Assembly (NCBI GenBank): GCA_958295685.1
Contig: OY282365.1
Span: 2,356,001 to 2,420,000, forward strand
Reading direction: 5' to 3'
From: an uncultured Dehalococcoidia bacterium
GTDB taxonomy: Bacteria; Chloroflexota; Dehalococcoidia; Lucifugimonadales; CATQGZ01
DNA: 64,000 nt
In this document: positions 1-7,993 of the stretch, piece after piece
How the letters are laid out: each line of letters opens with the position of its first letter
How positions within the stretch are numbered: position 1 is the stretch's first letter
Notes under the pieces: model-generated
The model's input: only the letters and a program-made list of their open reading frames with translations
The model's database searches: none
Told to the model about the DNA's origin: nothing
Program-made: the position numbers and the translations under genes

Positions 1-1
1 G

Positions 2-199
2 GTCATCATCCAGACCTGGTCCAGGGCTTCCATGATAATGCCCGACATGCTGGGTCTGACTATCGCGGTGCATGACGGCCGCAGGCACGTGCCGATATTC
101 ATAACGGAGAATATGGTTGGGCACAGGCTCGGGGAGTTCGCGCCGACGAGGACATTCAGGGGTCACTCGACCAAATCCGAGCAGACCACGCGGGTATAG
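2..199 (+). CDS. rpsS: 30S ribosomal protein S19 (3' part, truncated by window edge)
   Basis: C-terminal 65 codons of S19, which binds 16S rRNA in the 30S head with S13. The reading frame from base 2 shows the family signatures GHRLGEFAPTR and RGHSTKSEQTTRV, ending in TAG. The start lies upstream of the window. It is followed after 12 bases by rplV, the normal order in the S10 operon. The truncation is the window edge, not a lesion. Confidence 0.96.
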   Translation, partial: VIIQTWSRASMIMPDMLGLTIAVHDGRRHVPIFITENMVGHRLGEFAPTRTFRGHSTKSEQTTRV

Positions 200-211
200 A
201 GAGGGAGTCGG

Positions 212-553
212 TTGCCTGTTACAGCGACCGTGGCAAACACGGGCATATCCTTCAAGAAGATCAAGCCTACTCTGGATATGGTCAGAGGCAAGAGGTTGGA
301 GGAGGCTCTTCGGATCCTCCAGTTCCTCCCGTCTCCGTCGGCCAGGTGTCTGGAGAAGCTTGTGAAGTCAGCGGCCAACAATGCTGAGAACGAGTTGATG
401 GCGTCGCAGTCGGACCTCAGGGTCGTGGATGCATACGCGGGAGACGCGCCCCGCACCAAGCGGTTTCGCGCACGGGCCAGAGGACGGTTTGGCCGAATAA
501 TTCGGCCAAGCACCCATCTGACCGTGGTGCTGGACCAGGACATGGAGGAGTAG
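212..553 (+). CDS. rplV: 50S ribosomal protein L22
   Basis: L22, 113 residues, lines the nascent-peptide exit tunnel and contacts all 23S rRNA domains. Recognised from ATVANTGISFKKIKPTLDMVRGK-like N-terminus and the C-terminal beta-hairpin RTKRFRARARGRFGRIIRP, the tunnel loop where macrolide-resistance changes map in other species. The start is TTG preceded by GAGGGAG (201-207). Length is normal for the family. It sits between rpsS and rpsC with only 3 bases before rpsC, consistent with one polycistronic message. Confidence 0.96.
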   Translation: MPVTATVANTGISFKKIKPTLDMVRGKRLEEALRILQFLPSPSARCLEKLVKSAANNAENELMASQSDLRVVDAYAGDAPRTKRFRARARGRFGRIIRPSTHLTVVLDQDMEE

Positions 554-556
554 GTC

Positions 557-1345
557 TTGGGCCAGAAGACACATCCGGTAGGCTTTCGGTTGGGGGTCGT
601 TAAGGACTGGCAGGCGAAGTGGTTCGCCAGCAGACCGAGCGTTTACCGGGGTCTGGTACTCGAGGACATGGAGATCAGGAAGAGCGTGCTCTCGGGATAC
701 GAGGACGCGGGGATATCACGGGTGGACATCGAGCGTGACAGCAACGACGTGGTGGTTACGGTTCACACAGCGAGGCCTGGTATCGTGATTGGCCGGGGCG
801 GGACACGCGTCGAGGAGTTGCGCAAGAGCCTCGAGGCCATGACCAAGAGGCGTGTGCGTCTGAACGTCCAGGAGATAAGACAGCCAGAGTTGGACGCCTT
901 CCTGGTGGCGCGCAGCGTCGCCGATCAGCTCGAGCGTCGAATAGCGTTCAGGCGGGCGATGCGTCAAGCCGTGGGCAGGACGATGCAGGCCGGCGCGCAG
1001 GGAGTCAAGATCATCGCTTCAGGCAGGCTTGGGGGCGCTGAGATCGCCCGGACGGAGAAGGTGAGGGAGGGGCGGGTGCCGTTGCATACGCTGCGCGCGG
1101 ACATTGATTACGGCGTGGCCGAGGCGGCCACGGACTTTGGCCGGATAGGGGTTAAGTCCTGGATATACAAGGGCGATATTTTGGAGACCGTCTCGCGGGA
1201 GCCTGAGGTAGAGGACATGCAGCCGATCGAAGTGACGCTGAAGGTCGACGAGTTGGAGGCCGAAGAGGCGGTGGAAGCTCAAGCAGGAAGAGAGTCTACG
1301 GACGATGTTGCAACCGAAGAGGGTGAAGTACAGGCTTCACCATAG
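557..1345 (+). CDS. rpsC: 30S ribosomal protein S3
   Basis: S3, 262 residues, sits at the mRNA entry channel and forms part of the helicase centre with S4 and S5. The N-terminus GQKTHPVGFRLGVVKDW and the KH-domain GxxG loop (VIGRGG, about residues 77-82) are clear. The start is TTG with GGAGG about 9 bases upstream. The C-terminus carries a roughly 30-residue Glu/Val-rich extension beyond the E. coli length. The last 41 bases overlap rplP in another frame, an unusually long overlap in this operon. Confidence 0.96.
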   Translation: MGQKTHPVGFRLGVVKDWQAKWFASRPSVYRGLVLEDMEIRKSVLSGYEDAGISRVDIERDSNDVVVTVHTARPGIVIGRGGTRVEELRKSLEAMTKRRVRLNVQEIRQPELDAFLVARSVADQLERRIAFRRAMRQAVGRTMQAGAQGVKIIASGRLGGAEIARTEKVREGRVPLHTLRADIDYGVAEAATDFGRIGVKSWIYKGDILETVSREPEVEDMQPIEVTLKVDELEAEEAVEAQAGRESTDDVATEEGEVQASP

Positions 1346-1736
1346 AGGTCGGATGAAGGGCGTCGCGGTCGCCGGCAGCACCATCAGCCTTGGTGAGTAC
1401 GCTCTGAAGGCGACCGAGCCGGCGTGGCTTACGTCCCGGCAGATTGAGGCGGCCCGGGTCGCGATGACCCGTCACGCCCGCCGAGGCGGGCGCATATGGA
1501 TACGGGTGTTCCCGGACAAGTCGGTGACCGCTCGGCCCGCCGAGACCAGGATGGGCAGCGGCAAGAGCGCGGTCGACCATTGGGTCGCCGTGGTGAGGCC
1601 AGGCAAGGTTTTGTTTGAGATGGCGGGGGTGCCTGAGAGCGTCGCCCATGAGGCTCTGAGACTCGCGGCGTCCAAGCTGCCCATGGGCACGCGCGTCGTT
1701 GCGAAGTCCGACCTGCAGGCCCAAGGGAATTCATAG
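1305..1736 (+). CDS. rplP: 50S ribosomal protein L16
   Basis: L16, 143 residues, organises the A-site tRNA region of the 50S subunit. Diagnostic segments are MLQPKRVKYRLHHRGRMKG at the N-terminus and the basic loop around RMGSGKSAVDHWVAVVRPGKVLFE. The ATG start lies 41 bases inside rpsC, so the two are probably translationally coupled. The start is fixed by homology, because the first residues MLQPKR are conserved in the family. Length is slightly above the usual 136-138. Confidence 0.96.
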   Translation: MLQPKRVKYRLHHRGRMKGVAVAGSTISLGEYALKATEPAWLTSRQIEAARVAMTRHARRGGRIWIRVFPDKSVTARPAETRMGSGKSAVDHWVAVVRPGKVLFEMAGVPESVAHEALRLAASKLPMGTRVVAKSDLQAQGNS

Positions 1737-1752
1737 GCGGGCGGGGATACGA

Positions 1753-1956
1753 ATGGAGATTGACGACATCAGGGCGATGACAGACGAAGAGTTGTCGAAG
1801 GAGCTCGACGCCACTCAGAGGGAGCTCATGAACCTCCGATTCAGGGTGGCCACAATGCAGCTTGCAAACGTGAACGAGATCAAGAAGGCAAAGACCCGCA
1901 TCGCCAGGATCAATACCGTGTTGAGGGAAAGGGAGCTGGCCAGAGCCGCATCATGA
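1753..1956 (+). CDS. rpmC: 50S ribosomal protein L29
   Basis: L29, 67 residues, sits near the tunnel exit where trigger factor and SRP dock. The sequence has the two-helix layout of the family: the conserved LRFRVATMQLANVNEIKKAKTRI-like stretch (residues 27-49) and a helical C-terminus with RERE. I chose the ATG at 1753 because the longer in-frame extension upstream overlaps rplP and lacks homology, and GGCGGGGA precedes this ATG. It overlaps rpsQ by 4 bases (ATGA). Confidence 0.94.
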   Translation: MEIDDIRAMTDEELSKELDATQRELMNLRFRVATMQLANVNEIKKAKTRIARINTVLRERELARAAS

Positions 1957-2396
1957 GTTACCAGAGACGAAGGGTGCGTGTGGGAAGAGTCGTGAGCGAT
2001 TCGATGGACAAGACGGTCGTCGTCGTCGTCGAGTGGAAGCGTCCCCACACACTGTATAAGAAGCCGGTACGCAGGCGCTCGCGAATGAAGGCTCACGATG
2101 CCGACAACACCTGTCGATTGGGCGACGTGGTCCAGATCGTGGAGAGCCGCCCGCTTTCGAAGACCAAGAAGTGGAGGGTCAAGGACATCCTTTCTCGGGT
2201 GGAGATAGCCGAGATTCAGCCGGAGGAGATCACGGTCGAGGAGGACGTCATCAAGGCGTCGGTCGACGGCTCCACAGGGCCCGGTCACGTGGATGACCCA
2301 AAGCCCGACGCTGAGGCTGACGAGTCACGCTTGAATGACGGAGACGCCGGTTTCATGGCGGACGACGAGGAAGGCGAGGAGAGGGGCGCGAGTTGA
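1953..2396 (+). CDS. rpsQ: 30S ribosomal protein S17 with acidic C-terminal tail
   Basis: S17 is an early-binding OB-fold protein of the 30S body. Residues 1-88 carry the family pattern: RRVRVGRVVSDSMDKTVVV, then RRSRMKAHDADN and GDVVQIVESRPLSKTKKW. The protein is 147 residues against about 80-90 in most bacteria. The extra ~55 residues are acidic and low complexity (EEITVEEDV, DDPKPDAEADE, ADDEEGEE). No stop or frameshift separates the tail. It overlaps rpmC and rplN by 4 bases on each side, so the whole frame appears intact. Confidence 0.95.
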   Translation: MSYQRRRVRVGRVVSDSMDKTVVVVVEWKRPHTLYKKPVRRRSRMKAHDADNTCRLGDVVQIVESRPLSKTKKWRVKDILSRVEIAEIQPEEITVEEDVIKASVDGSTGPGHVDDPKPDAEADESRLNDGDAGFMADDEEGEERGAS

Positions 2397-2761
2397 TACA
2401 GCTTTACACGCGGCTGAGGGTTGCCGATAACTCAGGCGCGAGAACGATCAGTTGCATCGGGATACCGGGAGGCAGTGGAAGGAAGTATGCCTCTCTGGGC
2501 GACGTGATCGTGGCATCCGTCAAGGAGGCGGCGCCGGCCGCGGGAGTCTCCAAGGGAGAGGTGGTCCGTGCCGTCGTAGTGCGGACGGCCAAGGCGAGCC
2601 GGAGACCGGACGGTTCGCACGTCAAGTTCGACGACAACGCGGCTGTGCTCGTGGGTGACGGGCAGATGCCCAGGGGGACCAGGATATTCGGGCCCGTGGC
2701 GCGCGAGCTTCGGGACAAGAATTTCATGAGGATTGTTTCCCTAGCCCCGGAGGTGCTCTAG
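2393..2761 (+). CDS. rplN: 50S ribosomal protein L14
   Basis: L14, 122 residues, lies at the subunit interface and contributes to bridge B8 and L19 contacts. The beta-barrel signature MIQLYTRLRVADNSGARTI and the later FDDNAAVLV and RIFGPVARELR are standard. The start is TTG sharing TTGA with the rpsQ stop. The stop TAG overlaps the GTG start of rplX by one base. Length exactly matches the family, so the TTG start is well supported. Confidence 0.97.
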   Translation: MIQLYTRLRVADNSGARTISCIGIPGGSGRKYASLGDVIVASVKEAAPAAGVSKGEVVRAVVVRTAKASRRPDGSHVKFDDNAAVLVGDGQMPRGTRIFGPVARELRDKNFMRIVSLAPEVL

Positions 2762-3072
2762 TGCGTTTGCGGAATGACGATAACGTGCTGGTAATCAGTG
2801 GGCGAGACAGGGGCAAGCAAGGCCGTATCCAGCAGGTCATGAACGGGGGGGAAAAGGTGATGGTGGAGGGCATCAACGTTGTCACTCGCCACTCCAAGCC
2901 GTCTGCCAACGTCAGGCAGGGAGGGATCATTCAGAAGGAGATGCCTCTCCACGCTTCTAACGTGATGCTGGTATGCACGCAGTGCAACCGCCCTGCCCGG
3001 ACCTCGTTCACCATACTGGCCGACGGGGTCAAGGCGCGCGTGTGCAAGCGATGTAAGGAAGTCATAGAGTGA
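2761..3072 (+). CDS. rplX: 50S ribosomal protein L24
   Basis: L24, 103 residues, an assembly-initiating 50S protein with a KOW motif: residues 7-35 read DNVLVISGRDRGKQGRI and onwards. The C-terminal half has paired cysteines (VCTQC and VCKRC), the zinc-knuckle-like arrangement seen in many bacterial L24 proteins. Start is GTG overlapping the rplN stop by one base. The TGA stop shares GTGA with the rplE start, implying coupled translation. Confidence 0.96.
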   Translation: MRLRNDDNVLVISGRDRGKQGRIQQVMNGGEKVMVEGINVVTRHSKPSANVRQGGIIQKEMPLHASNVMLVCTQCNRPARTSFTILADGVKARVCKRCKEVIE

Positions 3073-3836
3073 CGACAGAGGATAAGGAGAGAGGCGCTTC
3101 GCAGGCGTCTACGAAGGGAAGGGCCGCGCGGAGCCGCACGACGAAGGCTGGCGTCAAGCCGCCTGCCGGCGGTGAGAAGGCGTCCAAGCCGAAGGCGGCC
3201 CCGAAGCGCCGCGGCAGCAGGACGAAGGCCAAGCCCGATGCTTCTCCCACGGCGGCGCGGGCCGACCAGGCTCTGCCAAGGCTTCTCTTGCAACTGCGGT
3301 CGGACGTGTCGTCGACGCTGACCAGGGAGTTTGGCTATACGAGCCCGATGCAGGCGCCTCGGCTGGAGAAGATAGTGCTCAACGTCGGACTGGGGAAAGA
3401 GGCGCTGGACAATGCCCGTGCGGTGGATAACGCGACCGGCGACCTGGCTCGGATTTCCGGGCAGAAGCCGGTCACCAGGCGGGCGCGGAAGTCGATAGCC
3501 GCCTTCAAGCTGCGCCAGGGTATGCCCATCGGCGTGTCGGTGACACTGCGGGGCAGGAGGATGTATGAGTTCCTGGACCGGCTGATGAACGCATCTCTGC
3601 CGAGAGTGCGCGATTTTCGAGGCGTCCCCCGCGACTCGTTTGACGGCCGCGGGAACTATTCGTTGGGGATCACTGAGCAGGTGATATTTCCTGAGATCGA
3701 TTACAACAGTATAGACAAGCTCAGAGGGCTACAGGTGGTGATCGTCACCACAGCGCGGACCGACCGCGAAGGTCAGAGGATGCTGGAGTTGCTGGGGATG
3801 CCGTTCGAGCGGTCACAGTCGGAGGCAGCCGCCTGA
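3069..3836 (+). CDS. rplE: 50S ribosomal protein L5 with basic N-terminal extension
   Basis: L5 binds 5S rRNA in the central protuberance. The family core begins near residue 69 (LPRLLLQLRSDV) and runs through PRLEKIVLNVGLG, RARKSIAAFKLRQGMPIG and the C-terminal TTARTDREGQRMLELLGMPF. The first ~68 residues are an added Lys/Arg/Ala/Pro-rich segment (KASKPKAAPKRRGSRTKAK), giving 255 residues against about 180. The GTG start overlaps the rplX stop (GTGA), and no better ribosome site sits nearer the core, so the extension is probably translated. Confidence 0.95.
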   Translation: MTTEDKERGASQASTKGRAARSRTTKAGVKPPAGGEKASKPKAAPKRRGSRTKAKPDASPTAARADQALPRLLLQLRSDVSSTLTREFGYTSPMQAPRLEKIVLNVGLGKEALDNARAVDNATGDLARISGQKPVTRRARKSIAAFKLRQGMPIGVSVTLRGRRMYEFLDRLMNASLPRVRDFRGVPRDSFDGRGNYSLGITEQVIFPEIDYNSIDKLRGLQVVIVTTARTDREGQRMLELLGMPFERSQSEAAA

Positions 3837-3877
3837 GATAGGCGCGGCCCGAAAATCGGGCCGGGGAGTGCAGGTAA

Positions 3878-4063
3878 TTGGCAAAGACGTCGAAGATAGC
3901 TCGGTGGAAGAAGCCTCAGCGTTATCAGGTGAGGCAGATCAACAGGTGCCACAGGTGTGGCAGGCCACGAGCGTACATAAGGCACTTCGGTCTTTGCCGC
4001 ATATGCTTCAGGGAGATGGCTCTGGAAGGGCTTCTTCCGGGCGTTCGCAAGGCAAGCTGGTAG
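3878..4063 (+). CDS. rpsN: 30S ribosomal protein S14 type Z
   Basis: S14 of the short zinc-binding class, 61 residues, in the 30S head. Four cysteines in two CxxC pairs (CHRCGRP and CRICFRE) would bind one zinc ion. The N-terminus AKTSKIARWKKPQRYQVRQ is typical. The start is TTG preceded by GGGGAG. It lies between rplE and rpsH, the conserved spc-operon position. Zinc-type S14 can be replaced by a cysteine-free paralogue under zinc limitation in some bacteria; none is visible here. Confidence 0.96.
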   Translation: MAKTSKIARWKKPQRYQVRQINRCHRCGRPRAYIRHFGLCRICFREMALEGLLPGVRKASW

Positions 4064-4076
4064 AGCGAGGGCGACG

Positions 4077-4478
4077 ATGTCGGTTACAGACCCCGTATCG
4101 GATATGCTGACTCGGATCAGGAACGCGAGCATGTCGCGTCATGAGACGGTAGCCGTGCCGGCATCCAGGCTCAAGCTGGAAATGGCGCGCATTCTCAGGG
4201 ATGAGGGATTCATAGAGGGCTATGAGAAGACGAAGGATGATGGGGGACACGATTCGATCAAGATCAGGCTCCACTACAGGAGTAAGGATGAGCCTGGCAT
4301 CACGGGCCTGAAGCGCGTGAGCAAGCCGGGCCTTCGCGTTCACGTCGGGAGAGGCGATATACCGCGCTTCTTTGGTGGTCTCGGGGTGGCGGTACTCTCT
4401 ACTTCAAAGGGCGTGATGACGGGAAAGCAGGCATGGAAGAGCGGCGTCGGCGGCGAGTTGCTTTGTTACGTATGGTAG
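4077..4478 (+). CDS. rpsH: 30S ribosomal protein S8
   Basis: S8, 133 residues, binds the central domain of 16S rRNA. In E. coli it also represses spc-operon translation; whether that applies here cannot be seen. N-terminal VTDPVSDMLTRIRNASMSRH and the C-terminal STSKGVMTGKQAWKSGVGGELLCYVW are family hallmarks. ATG start with AGCGAGGG upstream. Separated by 13 bases from rpsN and 17 from rplF. Confidence 0.97.
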   Translation: MSVTDPVSDMLTRIRNASMSRHETVAVPASRLKLEMARILRDEGFIEGYEKTKDDGGHDSIKIRLHYRSKDEPGITGLKRVSKPGLRVHVGRGDIPRFFGGLGVAVLSTSKGVMTGKQAWKSGVGGELLCYVW

Positions 4479-4495
4479 GACGGTAGGGCGGAAGA

Positions 4496-5044
4496 TTGTC
4501 CAGAATAGGGTCTCATCCAGTACCCATACCCGACAACGTGAGGGTCACCGTCGCCGACAGCTTGGTGTCGGTCGAGGGTCCGCGCGGCACGCTCGAGCGT
4601 CGATTTCCGGGTTCGATGTCGATCTCTCAGGAGAATGGGCAGCTCAAGGTGGAGCGCCCGTCGAACGAGCGGCGGCACCGAGAGATCCACGGTCTGAGCA
4701 GGAGCCTGCTGGCCAACATGGTTATCGGGGTGAGCGAGGGCTTCTCCAAGACCCTGGAGCTAGTCGGCGTTGGGTACAGGGCGCGTCAGAATGGGAATGG
4801 AGTTACGCTGAGCGTAATGTTCAGCCATCCGGTGGAGATACGTCCGCCGGACGGAATCGAGCTTGAGGTCGAGGGCAACAACCGGATACACGTCCGAGGC
4901 ATAGACAAGCAGGCCGTCGGGCAGACGGCGGCCCAGATACGTTCCGTGAGGCCTCCCAACGTCTATACGGGCAAGGGCGTCCGATACGCGGGCGAAGAGA
5001 TACATCTGAAGCCGGGCAAGAGCGCCAGGAGGGCTGAGGGCTGA
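4496..5044 (+). CDS. rplF: 50S ribosomal protein L6
   Basis: L6, 182 residues, lies near the GTPase-associated centre. N-terminus MSRIGSHPVPIPDNVRVTV and C-terminal IRSVRPPNVYTGKGVRYAGE are the conserved landmarks of the two tandem L6 domains. The start is TTG, with GGGCGGA upstream. The stop TGA overlaps the ATG of rplR by one base. Length is typical. Confidence 0.97.
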   Translation: MSRIGSHPVPIPDNVRVTVADSLVSVEGPRGTLERRFPGSMSISQENGQLKVERPSNERRHREIHGLSRSLLANMVIGVSEGFSKTLELVGVGYRARQNGNGVTLSVMFSHPVEIRPPDGIELEVEGNNRIHVRGIDKQAVGQTAAQIRSVRPPNVYTGKGVRYAGEEIHLKPGKSARRAEG

Positions 5045-5412
5045 TGGCCGGACCACGCACCAGGAGCGGTAAGAGGCTCGTCCGCCATGCGAGAGTCAGG
5101 CGTAAGGTGGTTGGCACCTCTGAACGGCCCCGCCTTGCTGTCTTCAGGAGCCTGGGCCACATCTATGCTCAGATTATCGATGATTCCGAGGGCAGGACGT
5201 TGGTTGCCGGGTCCAGCCTCGATGGCGAGGTCGGGGCCCGAAAGAATGGGGAGTCCAAGACCGTTGTAGCCCGGCTTGTCGGCACGATTGTCGGCAAGCG
5301 TGCCGTGAAGGCTGGAATAACAACCGTCGTGTTCGACAGGGGCGGGTACAAGTATCACGGGCGCGTCAAGGCCCTGGCCGACGGGGCGCGTGAGGAAGGA
5401 CTGGTCTTCTAA
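5044..5412 (+). CDS. rplR: 50S ribosomal protein L18
   Basis: L18, 122 residues, binds 5S rRNA with L5 in the central protuberance. Recognised from RRKVVGTSERPRLAVFRSL, IYAQIIDD near the middle and the C-terminal VVFDRGGYKYHGRVKALADGAREEGL (split here only for length). The arginine-rich N-terminal tail is the rRNA-binding part. ATG start overlaps the rplF stop; rpsE starts at the very next base after its stop. Confidence 0.97.
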   Translation: MAGPRTRSGKRLVRHARVRRKVVGTSERPRLAVFRSLGHIYAQIIDDSEGRTLVAGSSLDGEVGARKNGESKTVVARLVGTIVGKRAVKAGITTVVFDRGGYKYHGRVKALADGAREEGLVF

Positions 5413-5967
5413 GTGTCTATGTATCGGAGACGGGACGATGCCTTTTCGGAAGACGGCGAGCTTCCTCTCACGGAACGGGTGGTCAGCATCTCACGCGTGT
5501 CAAAGGTAGTGAAGGGTGGTAGGCACCTGAGCTTCAACGCGATAGTGGTGGTCGGGGACGAGCAGAGCCGAGTCGGAATCGGTCTGGGGAAGGCCGCAGC
5601 CGTACCGGACGCGGTAAGGAAGGGAGGCGCGGTCGCCAGGAAGAACATGATCACCGTGCCTCTGAAGGGGAGCACGATTCCCCATGAGCTGGTGGCCAAA
5701 TTCGGCGGGTCGATTGTGATGTTGAAGCCCGCATCGCCTGGCACGGGCGTCATCGCGGGCAGTTCCGTCCGTGCTGTCGTGGAGCTCGCGGGTGTGAAGG
5801 ATATTCTGACAAAGGCGCGCCGCAGCACCAACCCGGTCAACGTGGTCAAGGCTACCTTTAAGGGGCTTGCCGCGATGAAGGACCCCGAGGAGGAGCTCTC
5901 GAAGAGGAGGCGTGTGAGTGAAATGTCGGAACACACTCGGGTTTCGGGGCACAGGGAGCCGGCGTAG
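5413..5967 (+). CDS. rpsE: 30S ribosomal protein S5
   Basis: S5, 184 residues, acts in decoding fidelity and mRNA unwinding with S3 and S4. The N-terminal dsRNA-binding-like fold shows VVSISRVSKVVKGGRHLSF and VGIGLGKAAAVPDAV; the C-terminal part shows PGTGVIAGSSVRAVVELAG and STNPVNVVKATFKGL. GTG start follows the rplR stop directly. A second in-frame ATG six bases later is an alternative that would remove only two residues. Confidence 0.96.
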   Translation: MSMYRRRDDAFSEDGELPLTERVVSISRVSKVVKGGRHLSFNAIVVVGDEQSRVGIGLGKAAAVPDAVRKGGAVARKNMITVPLKGSTIPHELVAKFGGSIVMLKPASPGTGVIAGSSVRAVVELAGVKDILTKARRSTNPVNVVKATFKGLAAMKDPEEELSKRRRVSEMSEHTRVSGHREPA

Positions 5968-5974
5968 GCAAAAT

Positions 5975-6172
5975 ATGGGAAAGATAGCCATAACCTGGAA
6001 GAGGAGCGGGATCGGCCATGCCCGCACTCAGCGGAGGACCATAGCAAGTCTGGGTCTCAGACGTCTGAACCAGACTGTCGAACATGAGGACACGCCGTCG
6101 ATCAGGGGCATGGTCGAGAAGGTGCGGCATCTGGTGACAGTCTCTGATGCCCCGAACGAGAAAGAGAAGTAG
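5975..6172 (+). CDS. rpmD: 50S ribosomal protein L30
   Basis: L30, 65 residues. The fold signature is ITWKRSGIGHARTQRRTIASL followed by LNQTVEHEDTPSIRGMVEKV. Chosen ATG at 5975 because the family starts one strand before ITWKRS and the longer upstream frame lies inside rpsE. L30 is absent from some bacterial groups, so its presence is informative. The gene's 3' end overlaps rplO by 26 bases. Confidence 0.95.
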   Translation: MGKIAITWKRSGIGHARTQRRTIASLGLRRLNQTVEHEDTPSIRGMVEKVRHLVTVSDAPNEKEK

Positions 6173-6632
6173 AGTTCAAGTGCAGCAGCATCGATTACGG
6201 CCTCCGGAAGGGGCCAGGAAATCTCGCAGGCGAGTGGGCCGGGGCGACGGGAGCGGCTACGGCAGCTACTCGGGCAAGGGACTGAAGGGCCAGAAGGCTC
6301 GCAGCGGGAAGGGCATCCGGCTTGGATTCCAAGGGGGCGGGCTGCCGCTTATCAAGTCTTTACCCAAGCTGCGCGGTTTTGGGTTTAGAGGGGGGAAACC
6401 CACTCGATACAGACCCGTGAACCTCGACAGCCTTGCGGGGCTGCCGACAGGCAGCGTGGTGACGCCGGGGTTCCTTGTCGAGGCCGGATTGATCAAAGAC
6501 CTCTCGAGACCCATAAAAATACTGGGGCGCGGTGAAGTTGGCGTGCCCCTGAGGGTCGAGGCCCACAAATTCTCAAGGGCTGCGCGCCGCAGCATCGAGG
6601 CGGCGGGCGGGACAGCCGTGGAGACTTCGTAG
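6147..6632 (+). CDS. rplO: 50S ribosomal protein L15
   Basis: L15, 161 residues, a late-assembly 50S protein. The glycine/arginine-rich N-terminal tail (RRRVGRGDGSGYGSYSGKG, residues 28-46) and the LGFQGGGLPLIKSLPKLRGF segment are diagnostic. ATG start lies 26 bases inside rpmD; homology begins soon after it. The stop TAG overlaps the GTG start of secY by one base. Confidence 0.96.
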   Translation: MPRTRKRSRVQVQQHRLRPPEGARKSRRRVGRGDGSGYGSYSGKGLKGQKARSGKGIRLGFQGGGLPLIKSLPKLRGFGFRGGKPTRYRPVNLDSLAGLPTGSVVTPGFLVEAGLIKDLSRPIKILGRGEVGVPLRVEAHKFSRAARRSIEAAGGTAVETS

Positions 6633-7969
6633 TGGTGCGCCAGGCGCAGGTAGCGCGGAGTCAGGAGACCTCCAGGCCGCAGTTGATTCAGTCGATGCTG
6701 GACGCGATGCGTCTGCCTGACCTGCGGGCCAAGATACTGTTCACTCTCGGGATGCTCATCATCTTCCGATTCGTGGCCCACGTCACGGTCCCGGGGGTCA
6801 ACGTGGAACAGTTGTCGCAGGCGTTCGAGACGCAGGCGCTGCTCGACTTCCTGGATCTGTTCAGCGGCGGCGCACTGGCGAACCTGAGCGTCGCGGCTCT
6901 CGGAGTCTATCCATACATCACGTCCTCCATCGTTCTTCAGATACTCACCCCTGTTCTGCCCAGCCTGAAGGCGCTATCGCAGGAAGGCGAATACGGCCGG
7001 CAGAAGATCAACCAGATCACACACTGGTTGATGGTGCCCATCGCGTTTCTCCAGGCATGGGGCCAGCTCACGCTGTTGAATCAGTCCGGCGTACTCGATG
7101 CCTTCAACCTCGGGTTAAACCTGCCGACTCTGGCCATGGTCACCTCGATGGTTGCGGGAACCGTGTTCCTGGTCTGGCTGGGCGAACTGATCACGGAGAA
7201 GGGCTTGGGCAACGGAATCTCCCTGATCATATTCGGTGGGATCGTGGCAAATCTGCCCACGTTCGTGGGACAGGGCCTGCTTGAGAGTCCGGGGGCCGGA
7301 CTGCTGCTGTTGGGCATCCTGTCATTCGCCCTCATCTACGTGATCGTGCTCTTTACGGAGGCACAGAGGCGGGTACCCGTCCAGTATGGGAGGAGCGCGT
7401 TCCGTGGAGGCCGTATGCAGAGGCAGAGCGGGTCTACCTTCCTGCCGCTGCGCGTGAACTCGGCGGGCATGATCCCGCTGATATTTGCCGGCTCGATGGT
7501 GATACTGCCGGCGACGATAGCCAGCTACTTCCGGAACCCGTTGAGCGACGACTTCTTTTCTCGAATAGCCCGGTTCCTGGCGGACGGATTGGACCCCAGC
7601 AACGCCCCCTACTGGGTGGCCATGTTCTTCCTGGTGGTCATATTCACGTTCTTCTACACGCTGGTCGTCTTCCAGCAACAGAACTTGTCTGAGAACCTGC
7701 AGAGGAATGGTGGGTTCATTCCTGGCATTCGCCCGGGACGGCCCACTCAGGAGTACCTGACCAGGGTCATTATTCGCATAACCTGGGGCGGCGCGCTGTT
7801 CCTCGGAGCAGTGGCGGTGGTTCCGTATCTGGTTACGTTGGCGACCGACGTGCGCACGTTGACTCTGAGCAGCTTCAGCCTTCTGATCATGGTCGGAGTG
7901 GCATTGGATACGATGAGGCAGCTCGAGGCTCAACTGATGATGCGCAACTACGAGGGATTCATCAGGTAA
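6632..7969 (+). CDS. secY: Preprotein translocase channel subunit SecY
   Basis: SecY, 445 residues, forms the protein-conducting channel with SecE and SecG. Ten membrane segments can be traced, starting with the helix ILFTLGMLIIFRFVAHVTV. Family motifs include LGVYPYITSSIVLQ, EKGLGNGISLIIF (TM4-TM5 region), VPVQYGRSAFRGGR and NGGFIPGIRPGRPT. GTG start overlaps rplO. The gene is in the usual spc position, followed by adk after 24 bases. Confidence 0.97.
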   Translation: MVRQAQVARSQETSRPQLIQSMLDAMRLPDLRAKILFTLGMLIIFRFVAHVTVPGVNVEQLSQAFETQALLDFLDLFSGGALANLSVAALGVYPYITSSIVLQILTPVLPSLKALSQEGEYGRQKINQITHWLMVPIAFLQAWGQLTLLNQSGVLDAFNLGLNLPTLAMVTSMVAGTVFLVWLGELITEKGLGNGISLIIFGGIVANLPTFVGQGLLESPGAGLLLLGILSFALIYVIVLFTEAQRRVPVQYGRSAFRGGRMQRQSGSTFLPLRVNSAGMIPLIFAGSMVILPATIASYFRNPLSDDFFSRIARFLADGLDPSNAPYWVAMFFLVVIFTFFYTLVVFQQQNLSENLQRNGGFIPGIRPGRPTQEYLTRVIIRITWGGALFLGAVAVVPYLVTLATDVRTLTLSSFSLLIMVGVALDTMRQLEAQLMMRNYEGFIR

Positions 7970-7993
7970 CAGGTAAAGGGATGGCTTCGGGGT

